From: Candidatus Latescibacterota bacterium
Lineage (GTDB): Bacteria; Krumholzibacteriota; Krumholzibacteriia; WVZY01; JAKEHA01
Assembly: GCA_022615275.1 (NCBI GenBank)
Contig: JAKEHA010000089.1
Span: 1 to 6,013 of the forward strand
DNA: 6,013 nucleotides
Reading direction: 5' to 3'
In this document: positions 1 to 6,013 of the stretch, piece by piece
Position numbering within the stretch: the first letter of the stretch is position 1
Layout of the letters: every line of letters begins with the position of its first letter
The notes under the pieces: model-generated
What the model was told of the DNA's origin: nothing
Database searches by the model: none
The model's input: only the letters and a program-made list of their open reading frames with translations
Made by a program: the position numbers and the translations under genes

Positions 1-2
1 AC

Positions 3-527
3 TCGGGCACGCAGGCGGTCCGCGCGCTCAAGGAGGAGGGGTATCGGGTCGTCCTGGTCAACTCGAATCCGGCGACGATCATGACGGACCCGGAGATCGC
101 TGATCGGACGTACATCGAGCCGGTCACGCCCGAGTGGGTCGCGCGAGTGATCGAGCGCGAGCGTCCCGATGCACTGCTCCCCACCATGGGCGGCCAAACG
201 GCGCTCAACGTGGCGATGGCGCTGTACCGCGATGGCACGCTGGCGACGTACGGGGTCGAGCTCATCGGTGCCAGCGAGCGAGCGATCCGGATGGCGGAAG
301 GTCACGGTTTCGTCGACGAACAGGCGCGTCGCCGGTCCGAACGTTCCCGGTACCACGCTTCGCAGATCTCCGCCTGGCAACGCGCGCAAGAGGTCGAACG
401 ACTCGATGCCGTCGTCGGCGTGCGCCTGCCCAGTTGGACGCGTGCACGCGTAGTTCGCCCGCGTCGTGGACGGGGGAGCCGTCGAGGAACGAGGATCCCG
501 CGGGGCAAATCGCACGGTTTCGATTGA
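3..527 (+). CDS. carB: Carbamoyl-phosphate synthase large subunit, N-terminal fragment (5' partial, 3' truncated and fused to an unrelated tail)
   Basis: CarB makes carbamoyl phosphate from bicarbonate, ammonia (glutamine-derived) and two ATP in the cytoplasm, for arginine and pyrimidine synthesis. The frame is open from base 3, so the true start lies left of the window. Codons from 3 to about 299 match the pre-ATP-grasp domain of the first half: SGTQAVRALKEEGY, NSNPATIMTDP, ADRTYIEP, ALLPTMGGQTALN and IGASERAIRMAE, roughly residues 29-127 of the E. coli protein. Normally the next residues are an acidic/basic EDR-type stretch leading into the ATP-grasp domain. Here they become GHGFVDEQARRR and about 75 arginine-rich codons run to a TGA at 525-527. 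That tail is antisense to a minus-strand coding signal and does not look like CarB. The full protein is about 1070 residues, so over 85% is missing and this copy cannot be functional as read. Identity of the N-terminal part is very secure; the truncation may be a chimeric join rather than biology. Confidence 0.9.
   Translation, partial: SGTQAVRALKEEGYRVVLVNSNPATIMTDPEIADRTYIEPVTPEWVARVIERERPDALLPTMGGQTALNVAMALYRDGTLATYGVELIGASERAIRMAEGHGFVDEQARRRSERSRYHASQISAWQRAQEVERLDAVVGVRLPSWTRARVVRPRRGRGSRRGTRIPRGKSHGFD
296..304. other. Junction where carB similarity ends and a minus-strand gene is cut
   Basis: CarB similarity on the plus strand ends at the codons for MAE (about 291-299). Immediately right of it, minus-strand codons for a different protein (ending FVDETVTF as read leftwards) show strong coding bias. 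Two unrelated genes facing each other therefore both lose their 3' parts at one point. I see no insertion-sequence end, inverted repeat, integrase or tRNA next to the junction. A deletion, an inversion breakpoint or an assembly chimera would all look like this; the exact base is uncertain by several nucleotides. Confidence 0.65.
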
Positions 528-619
528 GTAGGGGTTTGCGCGAAGCAAAGTTCGCCGGCCGCGGGTATAACGATCGCGGCCGCGGTGAGAACGCTCGCGA
601 GAGATCGATGGCGCTTCAT
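300..619 (-). pseudogene. Broken gene for a small secreted protein of unknown function (two frame changes, 3' end cut)
   Basis: The start is ATG at 619-617, chosen because a Shine-Dalgarno (AAGGGGG, 631-625) sits 5 bases upstream and a near-consensus promoter lies behind it. The N-terminus is a classic Sec signal peptide: basic MKRHR, a hydrophobic core (SLASVLTAAAIVIPAAG) and a likely cleavage after CFA before QTPTQ. There is no lipobox. The plain frame turns arginine-rich and stops at 302-304. Coding bias instead moves to a second frame around 500-430 (SSFLDGSPVHDAGELRVHAS) and a third frame around 430-300 (ADDGIESFDLLRALPGG, PGTFGPATRLFVDETVTF). Dropping one G from the run at 497-499 and one from the run at 429-431 would restore one continuous reading. 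I do not recognise the family. It is an exported protein whose function cannot be stated. The shifts may be real decay or single-base sequencing errors, and the 3' end is lost at the carB junction. Confidence 0.6.
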
Positions 620-624
620 GCTAG

Positions 625-631
625 CCCCCTT
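625..631 (-). promoter_or_regulatory. Ribosome binding site of the minus-strand secreted-protein gene
   Basis: The minus strand reads AAGGGGG followed by GCTAG and then ATG at 619-617, a 5-base spacing. It decides the start of the signal-peptide reading frame. Confidence 0.65.
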
Positions 632-638
632 GTTTGGT

Positions 639-659
639 CCGCGGCGTGGGATGCCGCGG
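639..659 (-). promoter_or_regulatory. 5'-leader hairpin (7-bp perfect stem, 7-base loop)
   Basis: CCGCGGC at 639-645 and GCCGCGG at 653-659 are perfect reverse complements around a 7-base loop. The element lies between the minus-strand promoter and the Shine-Dalgarno at 631-625, so it would form in the leader of that transcript, ending 7 bases before the ribosome site. It has no T-run on either side, so it is not a standard intrinsic terminator. It could stabilise the message or be a binding site for a dimeric protein; neither is shown. Confidence 0.45.
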
Positions 660-679
660 GGGCCGCCACCGTGTGACCC

Positions 680-709
680 AGCATAGCGCGCCCGATACAA
701 ACGTGTCAA
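680..709 (-). promoter_or_regulatory. Sigma-70-type promoter for the minus-strand secreted-protein gene
   Basis: On the minus strand, TTGACA (709-704, perfect -35) is followed after 18 bases by TATGCT (685-680, close to the TATAAT consensus). Transcription would start near 674-672, giving a leader of about 55 bases before the ATG at 619. Its position directly upstream of a ribosome site and signal peptide supports that the minus-strand gene is, or was, real. Confidence 0.7.
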
Positions 710-758
710 CCGCGCGTCCAACTTGTTTGACTGCGGCGGGTTGCGCTCCACGCGGCAA

Positions 759-787
759 TTGCAAACGAGACCGATTCGGCGTATCTT
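759..787 (+). promoter_or_regulatory. Probable sigma-70-type promoter for nadA
   Basis: TTGCAA (759-764) and TATCTT (782-787) are separated by 17 bases. Transcription would start around 793-795, so the leader would be only about 15 bases. The purine-rich GGGGGAG at 790-796, which would serve as ribosome site, overlaps the expected start point and is 12 bases from the ATG. Either the leader is very short and initiation is nearly leaderless, or the real promoter lies further upstream. No NAD-responsive operator could be identified. Confidence 0.5.
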
Positions 788-808
788 CAGGGGGAGTTCG
801 TTTCCATC

Positions 809-1870
809 ATGATTCGTGGCGCCACGATTGAAGAGACCTACCGCCTGATGGTCGACAAGCTCGCGCGCGTCGTCCCCGAGGTGGAGCTCCGCATCAAGGC
901 GGAGCTGGTCTTTGAGATCAACCGGCTCAAGGACGAGCGCGGGGCGATCATCCTCGGGCACAACTACATGGAGCCCGCGCTCTATCACACCGTCCCCGAC
1001 GTCGTGGGCGATTCACTCGAATTGTCGCGCAAGGCGGCACAGACCGACCGCGACCCTATCGTGTTCTGCGGCGTGCGCTTCATGGCCGAGACGGCGAAGA
1101 TTCTGAATCCCAACAAGACCGTGCTATTGCCGGCGAAGAAGGCCGGCTGCTCGCTCGCGGCCTCGATCACCGCCGAAGACGTCCGCGAGCTCAAGCGCCA
1201 GTACCCGGGTGTGCCCGTGGTCACCTACGTCAACTGCTACGCGGACGTCAAAGCCGAAACCGACGTGTGCTGCACCTCTAGCAACGCGGCCCGCGTGGTC
1301 GAAGCGCTCGGCTCCGACTGCGTGATCTTCCTGCCCGACGAATACCTCGCGCAGAACGTCGCGCGCGAAACCGGCCGGCGGGTCATCTTTCCCACGCGCG
1401 AACCCAAGTCGACGGGCGCGCGCGACGCCGCGCCGCGCAACCTGCACTATCACTTGATCGGCTGGCACGGCCGCTGCGAGGTGCACGAGAAGTTCACCGT
1501 CGCCGACATCGTCGCGGTGCGCAAGCAATTCCCCGACGTCGTCGTGCTCGCGCACCCGGAGTGCAGCGCCGAGGTGGTGCAGGCCTCGGATTTTTCGGGC
1601 AGCACCTCGAAGATGATCGAGTTCGTCAAGAAGTCGAAGGCGCCCCGTTATCTCCTGCTCACCGAGTGCAGCATGGGTGACAACATCATCGCGGAGAATC
1701 CGGACAAGGAAACCTTACGATTGTGCAGCGTCCGGTGCCCGCACATGAACGAGATCACGCTGGAAGACACGCGCGACGCGCTCTTGCACAATCGGTACGT
1801 CATCGAGGTTCCCGAGGACATTCGCGTGCGCGCGAGGCGGGCTCTGGATCGCATGCTCGAGATCGGTTGA
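809..1870 (+). CDS. nadA: Quinolinate synthase NadA
   Basis: NadA is a cytoplasmic [4Fe-4S] enzyme that condenses iminoaspartate (from NadB) with dihydroxyacetone phosphate to give quinolinate, the pyridine precursor of NAD. The 353-residue product is full length for the family (E. coli about 347). The three cluster cysteines are in place: C114 in KAGCSLA, C223 in WHGRCEVHEKF and C310 in SVRCPHMNEI, matching E. coli C113, C200 and C297. Other family motifs are GHNYMEP (H51), GDSLELS, VFCGVRFMAETA, TYVNCYADVKAETD followed by CCTSSNA, FLPDEYLAQN, HPECSAEV and the GSTSKMIEF segment. The C-terminal ALDRMLEIG ending is also typical. The ATG at 809 is preceded by GGGGGAG (790-796) at a rather long 12-base spacing; no better start is seen. 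No nadB or nadC is in the window. The next gene begins 31 bases downstream with no terminator between, so read-through into the efflux genes is likely. The enzyme is oxygen-sensitive in well-studied bacteria. Confidence 0.96.
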   Translation: MIRGATIEETYRLMVDKLARVVPEVELRIKAELVFEINRLKDERGAIILGHNYMEPALYHTVPDVVGDSLELSRKAAQTDRDPIVFCGVRFMAETAKILNPNKTVLLPAKKAGCSLAASITAEDVRELKRQYPGVPVVTYVNCYADVKAETDVCCTSSNAARVVEALGSDCVIFLPDEYLAQNVARETGRRVIFPTREPKSTGARDAAPRNLHYHLIGWHGRCEVHEKFTVADIVAVRKQFPDVVVLAHPECSAEVVQASDFSGSTSKMIEFVKKSKAPRYLLLTECSMGDNIIAENPDKETLRLCSVRCPHMNEITLEDTRDALLHNRYVIEVPEDIRVRARRALDRMLEIG

Positions 1871-1893
1871 CGCGTCGCATCCCGACTCTCCAC

Positions 1894-1907
1894 GGAGGTT
1901 AGTGTTG
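1894..1907 (+). promoter_or_regulatory. Ribosome binding site and start choice (GTG 1902 or TTG 1905) for the RND adaptor
   Basis: GGAGG at 1894-1898 is only 3 bases from GTG 1902 but 6 bases from the in-frame TTG at 1905. By spacing, TTG 1905 is the better start, giving a product one residue shorter. The two choices do not change the membrane anchor. Confidence 0.55.
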
Positions 1908-2999
1908 AAACTCGCGACCGGGCGCACGTCCCTCATCGTCGGTGTCATCGTGGTCGCTGCGTTGGTCCTGATCAAAGTCGGCCTGCTGCAGGGCGACGCC
2001 CGCCACGGTGCCCGTCTTGGCGGCGGCGGCGGTGGCGGAGGAGGAGTGACCTCCGTGCGCGCGGTCGTTTTGGGCACGCACGCCATGACGGACCGCATCA
2101 GCACCGTTGGTACCATTCTGGCCAACGAGGATGTCGACGTGCGCAGCGAGATCTCGGGACGCGTCGAGGCGATCCGGTTCGCGGAGGGCGGGCGCGTTCG
2201 CAAGGGCGACCTCCTGGTGAAGATCGCGGACGCGGAGTTACGCGCGCAGGCCGCGCGCGCGGAATCGCGCCTCGCCATCGCGCAGTCGGAGGCGGAGCGG
2301 CAGCGCCAGCTCTTCGACCAGAACCTCTCGAGCCAGCGCGAGTTCGACACCGCGCAGAACGAGTTCAACGTCGCCAAGGCGGAAGCGGCGCTGGTGCGCG
2401 CACAGCTCGACAAGACCGAGATCAAGGCGCCCTTTGACGGCAAAGTGGGCCTGCGGTTCGTCAGCGAAGGGAGCTACGTGTCGCCCGCCACTCCCATTAC
2501 CGCCATCCAGGACGACACGCCCGTGAAGCTAGACTTCTCGATGCCCGAGCGCTACGCGGGTCGCTTGAAGAGGGGCGACCGGATTCACTTCACCGTGCAG
2601 GGCACGTCGCGCGTATTCGAGGGAACCATCTACGCGGTCGAGCCGTCCATCGACACCGCGACCCGTACGCTGCGCGTGCGCGCGGAGAGTCCCAACGAGG
2701 ACGGCGCGCTCGTGCCGGGCGCCTTCGCGGACGTCGAGATCGTCATGCAGCAGCGGGACACCATTGCGATTCCCGCGTACGCGCTGATCCCCGAGCTCAA
2801 AGGACACCGCGTGTTCGTGTATGCGGGCGGCAAAGCGGAGGCGCGCAGCGTCGAAATCGGCACGCGCACCGACGAGAACGTCGAGATCGTGCGCGGCTTA
2901 TCCGCGGGCGACACGCTCATTACGTCGGCCATCTTGCAGCTGCGGCCCGGCGCACCGGTGACGGTGGCGGGCGTCGACTCGATGGGAGGCGGGCCGTGA
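1902..2999 (+). CDS. RND efflux pump periplasmic adaptor subunit (membrane fusion protein, HlyD/AcrA type)
   Basis: This adaptor links an RND permease to an outer-membrane channel. About 365 residues, the usual family size. Domains in order: a hydrophobic anchor at about 11-29 (SLIVGVIVVAALVLIKVG), a nine-glycine run at 40-48, the first lipoyl half at about 75-110 (VRSEISGRVEAI, EGGRVRKGDLLVKI), an alpha-helical hairpin at about 111-170, the second lipoyl half at about 171-205 (KTEIKAPFDGKVG, GSYVSPATPITAIQDD), a beta-barrel at about 206-285 (VKLDFSMPERY, SIDTATRTLRVRAE, LVPGAFADVEI) and a membrane-proximal domain (IPAYALIPELKG, EIVRGLSAGDTLI). I see no cysteine, so it is anchored by the N-terminal helix rather than a lipid. 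Its stop overlaps the next gene's start by 4 bases (GTGA), showing translational coupling with the permease. The substrate cannot be read from the sequence. A MexH/MdtA-like general label is safer than any named gene. Confidence 0.94.
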   Translation: MLKLATGRTSLIVGVIVVAALVLIKVGLLQGDARHGARLGGGGGGGGGVTSVRAVVLGTHAMTDRISTVGTILANEDVDVRSEISGRVEAIRFAEGGRVRKGDLLVKIADAELRAQAARAESRLAIAQSEAERQRQLFDQNLSSQREFDTAQNEFNVAKAEAALVRAQLDKTEIKAPFDGKVGLRFVSEGSYVSPATPITAIQDDTPVKLDFSMPERYAGRLKRGDRIHFTVQGTSRVFEGTIYAVEPSIDTATRTLRVRAESPNEDGALVPGAFADVEIVMQQRDTIAIPAYALIPELKGHRVFVYAGGKAEARSVEIGTRTDENVEIVRGLSAGDTLITSAILQLRPGAPVTVAGVDSMGGGP

Positions 3000-5900
3000 G
3001 TCTGGCTTCGACCTGCATCCAGCGACCCGTGCTGACGATCGTGTTCGCGGTCGTCATCGTGGTGTTCGGCATCATCGGCTTCACCTTTCTGGGCGTGCGC
3101 GAGTATCCCAACGTCGACCCGGCCGTCATCACGGTCAACACCAACTACACCGGCACCAACGCCGACATCATCGACTCGCAGATCACGCAGCCGCTCGAAG
3201 AGGACATCAGCTCGGTGCCCGGCATTCGCACCATCAGCTCGGTGAGCCGTGAGGGGCGTAGCCAGATTACGATCGAGTTCGAGCTGGGCGTCGACCTCGA
3301 GACCGCGGCCAACGACGTGCGCGACAGGGTGGCGGGTGCCTTGGGCAGCCTGCCGCCCGACATCGACCCGCCCGTGGTCGCGAAAGCCGACGCGGACGCC
3401 ACCCCCATCGTCGTCTTGAACGTGAGCAGCCCGTCGCGAGACTTGCTGAAATTGACGGAGATCGCGGAGAAGGTGTTCAAGGAACGCCTGCAGACCATCA
3501 ACGGCGTCAGCGAAGTGCGCATCTTCGGCGAGAAACGCTACTCGATGCGTCTGTGGATGGACCCGCTCAAGATGGCGGCGTACGGTGTCACACCGCTCGA
3601 CGTCCGCACGGCTCTATCGCAAGAGAACGTCGAGCTGCCGTCGGGACGCATCGAGGGCAACACGATGGAACTCCCGGTGCGCACGCTGAGCCGGCTGGAG
3701 ACGCCGGACGAGTTCAACAATCTCATTATTCGCGAGGAGTCGGGGCGGCTGCTGCGCTTCCGCGACGTCGGCCTGGCCGAGCTGGGGCCCGAGAACGAGC
3801 GCTCGGTGTCCAAGGGATTGACGGGCCCGCGCGTCGCGGTGGCGCTGGTACCGCAGCCGGGGTCGAGCCACATCGCGATCACCGACGAGTTCTACCGCCG
3901 CGTCGATCAGATCGACCGTGAAATCCCCGACGACGTCGTGCTCAACGTCGCCTGGGACACGACACGCTACATTCGCAAGTCCATCCACGAAGTGCGCGAG
4001 ACGATTCTCACCGCGTTCCTGCTGGTGGTCGCGATCATCTTCATCTTCCTGCGCGACTGGCGCACCACGCTGATCCCCGTGCTCGCGATCCCGATCTCGC
4101 TGATCGGCGTCTTCTTTGTCATGTTCGCCGCGGGTTTCTCGATCAACGTGCTGACGCTCCTGGGCCTGGTGCTGGCGATCGGCCTGGTGGTGGACGACGC
4201 CATCGTCATGCTCGAGAACATCTACGCCAAGGTCGAAGCCGGCATGTCGCCGCTGGAAGCGGGCTTCAAGGGCTCGCGCGAGGTGTTCTTCGCCATCGTG
4301 GCCACCACCATCGCGCTCATCGCCGTCTTCATGCCGATCATCTTCCTACAGGGACTCACCGGTCGATTGTTCAAGGAGTTCGGCGTCGTGATCGGCGGCA
4401 GTGTCGCCATCTCCGCGTTCGTGGCGCTCACGCTGACGCCGATGCTGTCGGCGCACCTGTTGAAGCCGCACGCCAAGCACAACGTACTCTATCGCAAGAC
4501 CGAGCCCTTCTTCGTGCGTTTGAACGAGGGTTACCGGCGCTCGCTGGCCGGCTTCATGGGGCGGCGCTGGCTGGGAGCCGCGGCCATCGCGGTCTGCATC
4601 GGACTGATGGCGCTCTTCTTCACGTCGCTCCCGCGCGAACTGGCTCCGCTCGAAGACCGCAGCCGCATGCGCTTGACCGCCACCGCGCCGGAAGGAACGT
4701 CGTTCGAGCGCATGTCGAGCTACATGGATTCCGTCGTCGACTTGATCCGAAAAGAGGTCCCGGAGGTCGATGTCGTGCTCGCCAACACGTCCGGCTTCGC
4801 GGGCGGCGCCAACGCGGGCAACGCCACCATTACGCTGATCCCACCCGAGGAGCGCGGGCGCTCGCAACAGGAGATCGCGGACGCGGTGGCGCGGTCGATG
4901 CGCAGCTTGAACGACGCGCGCGCCTTCGTCACACAGGAGCAGACGATCAGCGTCGGCGGCGGCATCGCGCGCTTCGGGTTGCCGGTTCAGTACGTGATCC
5001 AGGCTCCGACCATCGAGAAGCTCAAGGAAGCGCTGCCCGTGTTCCAGGAGGAAGCGAGCAACCACCCCGCGTTCAGCGTGGTCGACGTCAATCTCAAGTT
5101 CAGCAAGCCCGAGCTCGTGATCGAAATCGACCGCGATCGCGCGCGCACGCTCGGCGTCTCCGTCTCCGACGTGGCGCAGACCCTCCAACTCGCGCTCTCC
5201 GGGTCGCGCTACGGTTACTTCATCAAGGACGGCAAGCAGTACCAGGTGATCGGCCAGCTCGCGCGCGTGAACCGCGACGAGCCCTTCGACCTGTCGTCGA
5301 TCTACGTGCGCAATCGCGACGGCGCCTTGATCCAGCTCGACAACGTGATCAACGTGTCGGAGTCGTCGAACCCTCCCCAGTTGTTCCGGTACAACCGCTA
5401 CGTCTCGGCCACCATCTCGGCGGGCTTGAACCCCGGCTACACGCTCGGCGACGGGATCGCGGCCATGGACCAGATCGCCGACCAGGTGCTCGACGAATCG
5501 TACGCCACCGACCTGGCCGGTGCCGCGCGTGACTTCTCGGAGAGCTCGTCGAGTCTGTTGTTCGTGTTCGTCTTCGCGCTGCTGCTGACGTACTTGGTAT
5601 TGGCCGCGCAGTTCGAAAGCTTCCGCGATCCTTTGATCGTGATGCTGACCGTGCCGCTGGCGGTGGCGGGCGCGCTCTTGTCGCTCTGGTACTTCAATCA
5701 CACCATCAACATCTTCAGCCAGATCGGCATGATCATGTTGATCGGTCTGGTGACGAAGAACGGCATCTTGATCGTCGAGTTCGCCAACCAACGCCGCGAC
5801 GCCGGACTCTCACGCTTGGAGGCCATCCAAGACGCCGCCGCCGCGCGCTTCCGCCCCATTCTGATGACCAGCCTGTCGACCATGCTCGGCATTCTGCCGG

Positions 5901-6013
5901 TGGCGTTGGGACTGGGCGCGGGCTCGGCCAGCCGCGTCTCGATGGGTATCGCGGTGGTGGGTGGGATGTTGCTCGCGACGGGTCTGACCCTCTACGTCAT
6001 CCCGGCCGTGTAC
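2996..6013 (+). CDS. RND multidrug efflux permease, HAE1/AcrB type (3' partial)
   Basis: This is the proton-driven inner-membrane transporter of a tripartite efflux pump. The frame opens with GTG at 2996 inside the adaptor stop and stays open for 1006 codons to the window edge; AcrB relatives have about 1020-1050 residues, so only the last few dozen are missing. It begins like the family (SLASTCIQRPVLTIV), with TM1 at about 12-32, then a periplasmic porter/docking region (REYPNVDP, GTNADIIDSQITQPLEE, NDVRDRVAGALGSLP, KADADATPIVVL, LPSGRIEG). TM2-TM6 start near 337. TM4 has VVDDAIVMLEN with D400 and D401, matching AcrB D407/D408. The second repeat begins with TM7 near 525 and TM8 near 850. K921 (GLVTKNGILIVEFAN) matches AcrB K940, and R951 (ARFRPILMTSLS) matches R971. 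All proton-relay residues are therefore present, so the pump should be active. DD in TM4 and overall length favour the hydrophobic/amphiphilic drug class over heavy-metal pumps. The particular substrate is unknown. No outer-membrane factor or regulator is seen in the window. Confidence 0.96.
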   Translation, partial: MSLASTCIQRPVLTIVFAVVIVVFGIIGFTFLGVREYPNVDPAVITVNTNYTGTNADIIDSQITQPLEEDISSVPGIRTISSVSREGRSQITIEFELGVDLETAANDVRDRVAGALGSLPPDIDPPVVAKADADATPIVVLNVSSPSRDLLKLTEIAEKVFKERLQTINGVSEVRIFGEKRYSMRLWMDPLKMAAYGVTPLDVRTALSQENVELPSGRIEGNTMELPVRTLSRLETPDEFNNLIIREESGRLLRFRDVGLAELGPENERSVSKGLTGPRVAVALVPQPGSSHIAITDEFYRRVDQIDREIPDDVVLNVAWDTTRYIRKSIHEVRETILTAFLLVVAIIFIFLRDWRTTLIPVLAIPISLIGVFFVMFAAGFSINVLTLLGLVLAIGLVVDDAIVMLENIYAKVEAGMSPLEAGFKGSREVFFAIVATTIALIAVFMPIIFLQGLTGRLFKEFGVVIGGSVAISAFVALTLTPMLSAHLLKPHAKHNVLYRKTEPFFVRLNEGYRRSLAGFMGRRWLGAAAIAVCIGLMALFFTSLPRELAPLEDRSRMRLTATAPEGTSFERMSSYMDSVVDLIRKEVPEVDVVLANTSGFAGGANAGNATITLIPPEERGRSQQEIADAVARSMRSLNDARAFVTQEQTISVGGGIARFGLPVQYVIQAPTIEKLKEALPVFQEEASNHPAFSVVDVNLKFSKPELVIEIDRDRARTLGVSVSDVAQTLQLALSGSRYGYFIKDGKQYQVIGQLARVNRDEPFDLSSIYVRNRDGALIQLDNVINVSESSNPPQLFRYNRYVSATISAGLNPGYTLGDGIAAMDQIADQVLDESYATDLAGAARDFSESSSSLLFVFVFALLLTYLVLAAQFESFRDPLIVMLTVPLAVAGALLSLWYFNHTINIFSQIGMIMLIGLVTKNGILIVEFANQRRDAGLSRLEAIQDAAAARFRPILMTSLSTMLGILPVALGLGAGSASRVSMGIAVVGGMLLATGLTLYVIPAVY

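Larger units (their letters stand above)
620..808. other. Divergent intergenic region
   Basis: This stretch separates the minus-strand secreted-protein gene from nadA. It carries a promoter in each direction, with about 49 bases between the two -35 boxes (704-709 and 759-764), plus the leader hairpin at 639-659. Short plus-strand open frames crossing it lack a convincing ribosome site or coding bias. I see no tRNA, riboswitch or terminator in it. Confidence 0.55.

Noticed and set aside
556..585. CGGCCGCGG occurring twice (556-564 and 577-585)
   Set aside because: Both copies fall in alanine-rich codons of the signal peptide; a 9-base GC-only repeat in high-GC coding DNA needs no special explanation.
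639..659. Hairpin considered as an intrinsic terminator
   Set aside because: There is no run of T after the stem on either strand, and it lies downstream of a promoter and just before a ribosome site.
134..676. 180-codon plus-strand open frame over the carB fragment and the intergenic region
   Set aside because: It is an arginine-rich shifted frame that disagrees with the secure CarB frame at 3-299 and runs antisense through the minus-strand gene and its promoter.
634..831. 65-codon plus-strand open frame crossing the nadA promoter and start
   Set aside because: No ribosome site, no coding bias, and it overlaps the two promoters and the nadA start.
1124..1555. 143-codon minus-strand open frame
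   Set aside because: Antisense to the middle of nadA, which is intact with all its cysteines; no independent coding evidence.
1715..2443. 242-codon open frame on the minus strand with a polyproline run
   Set aside because: It spans the end of nadA and the first half of the adaptor in antisense; the polyproline is the complement of the adaptor's polyglycine. No family motif is visible.
4346..5791. 481-codon open frame on the minus strand
   Set aside because: It lies wholly antisense to the RND permease, whose motifs are continuous across the region. Its composition (rich in H, Q, R, D, E) is the usual mirror of a high-GC membrane-protein gene, and there is no ribosome site or recognisable domain.
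1..6013. CRISPR arrays, tRNA/rRNA genes, insertion sequences, toxin-antitoxin or defence genes
   Set aside because: I looked for regularly spaced repeats, tRNA-like folds, transposase motifs and terminal inverted repeats and saw none; nearly all of the window is explained by the listed genes.

Overview
This is a high-GC bacterial segment. It holds the cut end of a carbamoyl-phosphate synthase gene (carB), a short broken secreted-protein gene on the minus strand, and a plus-strand run of three genes: quinolinate synthase (nadA), an RND periplasmic adaptor and an RND inner-membrane permease that runs off the right edge. An RND pump points to a Gram-negative (diderm) organism. The GTG/TTG starts, strong G/C third-position bias and a TATCTT-type -10 box before nadA would fit Gemmatimonadota or a high-GC proteobacterium, but no marker here settles the phylum.

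Layout. From 3 to about 299 the plus strand encodes a clear CarB N-terminal domain. Near 300 the CarB similarity stops abruptly. From there to 619 the coding signal is on the minus strand, belonging to a gene with a good promoter (680-709), a 5'-leader hairpin, a Shine-Dalgarno and a signal peptide, but with two apparent frame changes. Both genes are therefore cut at the same point while converging, which is the oddest thing in the window. Positions 620-808 are a divergent regulatory region carrying one promoter for each direction. nadA (809-1870) is intact with all three cluster cysteines. The adaptor (start 1902 or 1905, end 2999) follows after a gap of about 31 bases, and the permease starts inside the adaptor stop codon (GTGA, 2996-2999) and stays open to 6013.

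How the genes work together. The adaptor and permease form the inner-membrane and periplasmic parts of a proton-driven HAE1-type efflux pump; no outer-membrane channel gene is visible. nadA makes quinolinate for NAD synthesis and has no obvious functional tie to efflux, although the tight spacing suggests it may be co-transcribed with the pump. I see no new defence, mobile or RNA system. The most worthwhile checks are the junction at about 300 and the frame changes next to it.
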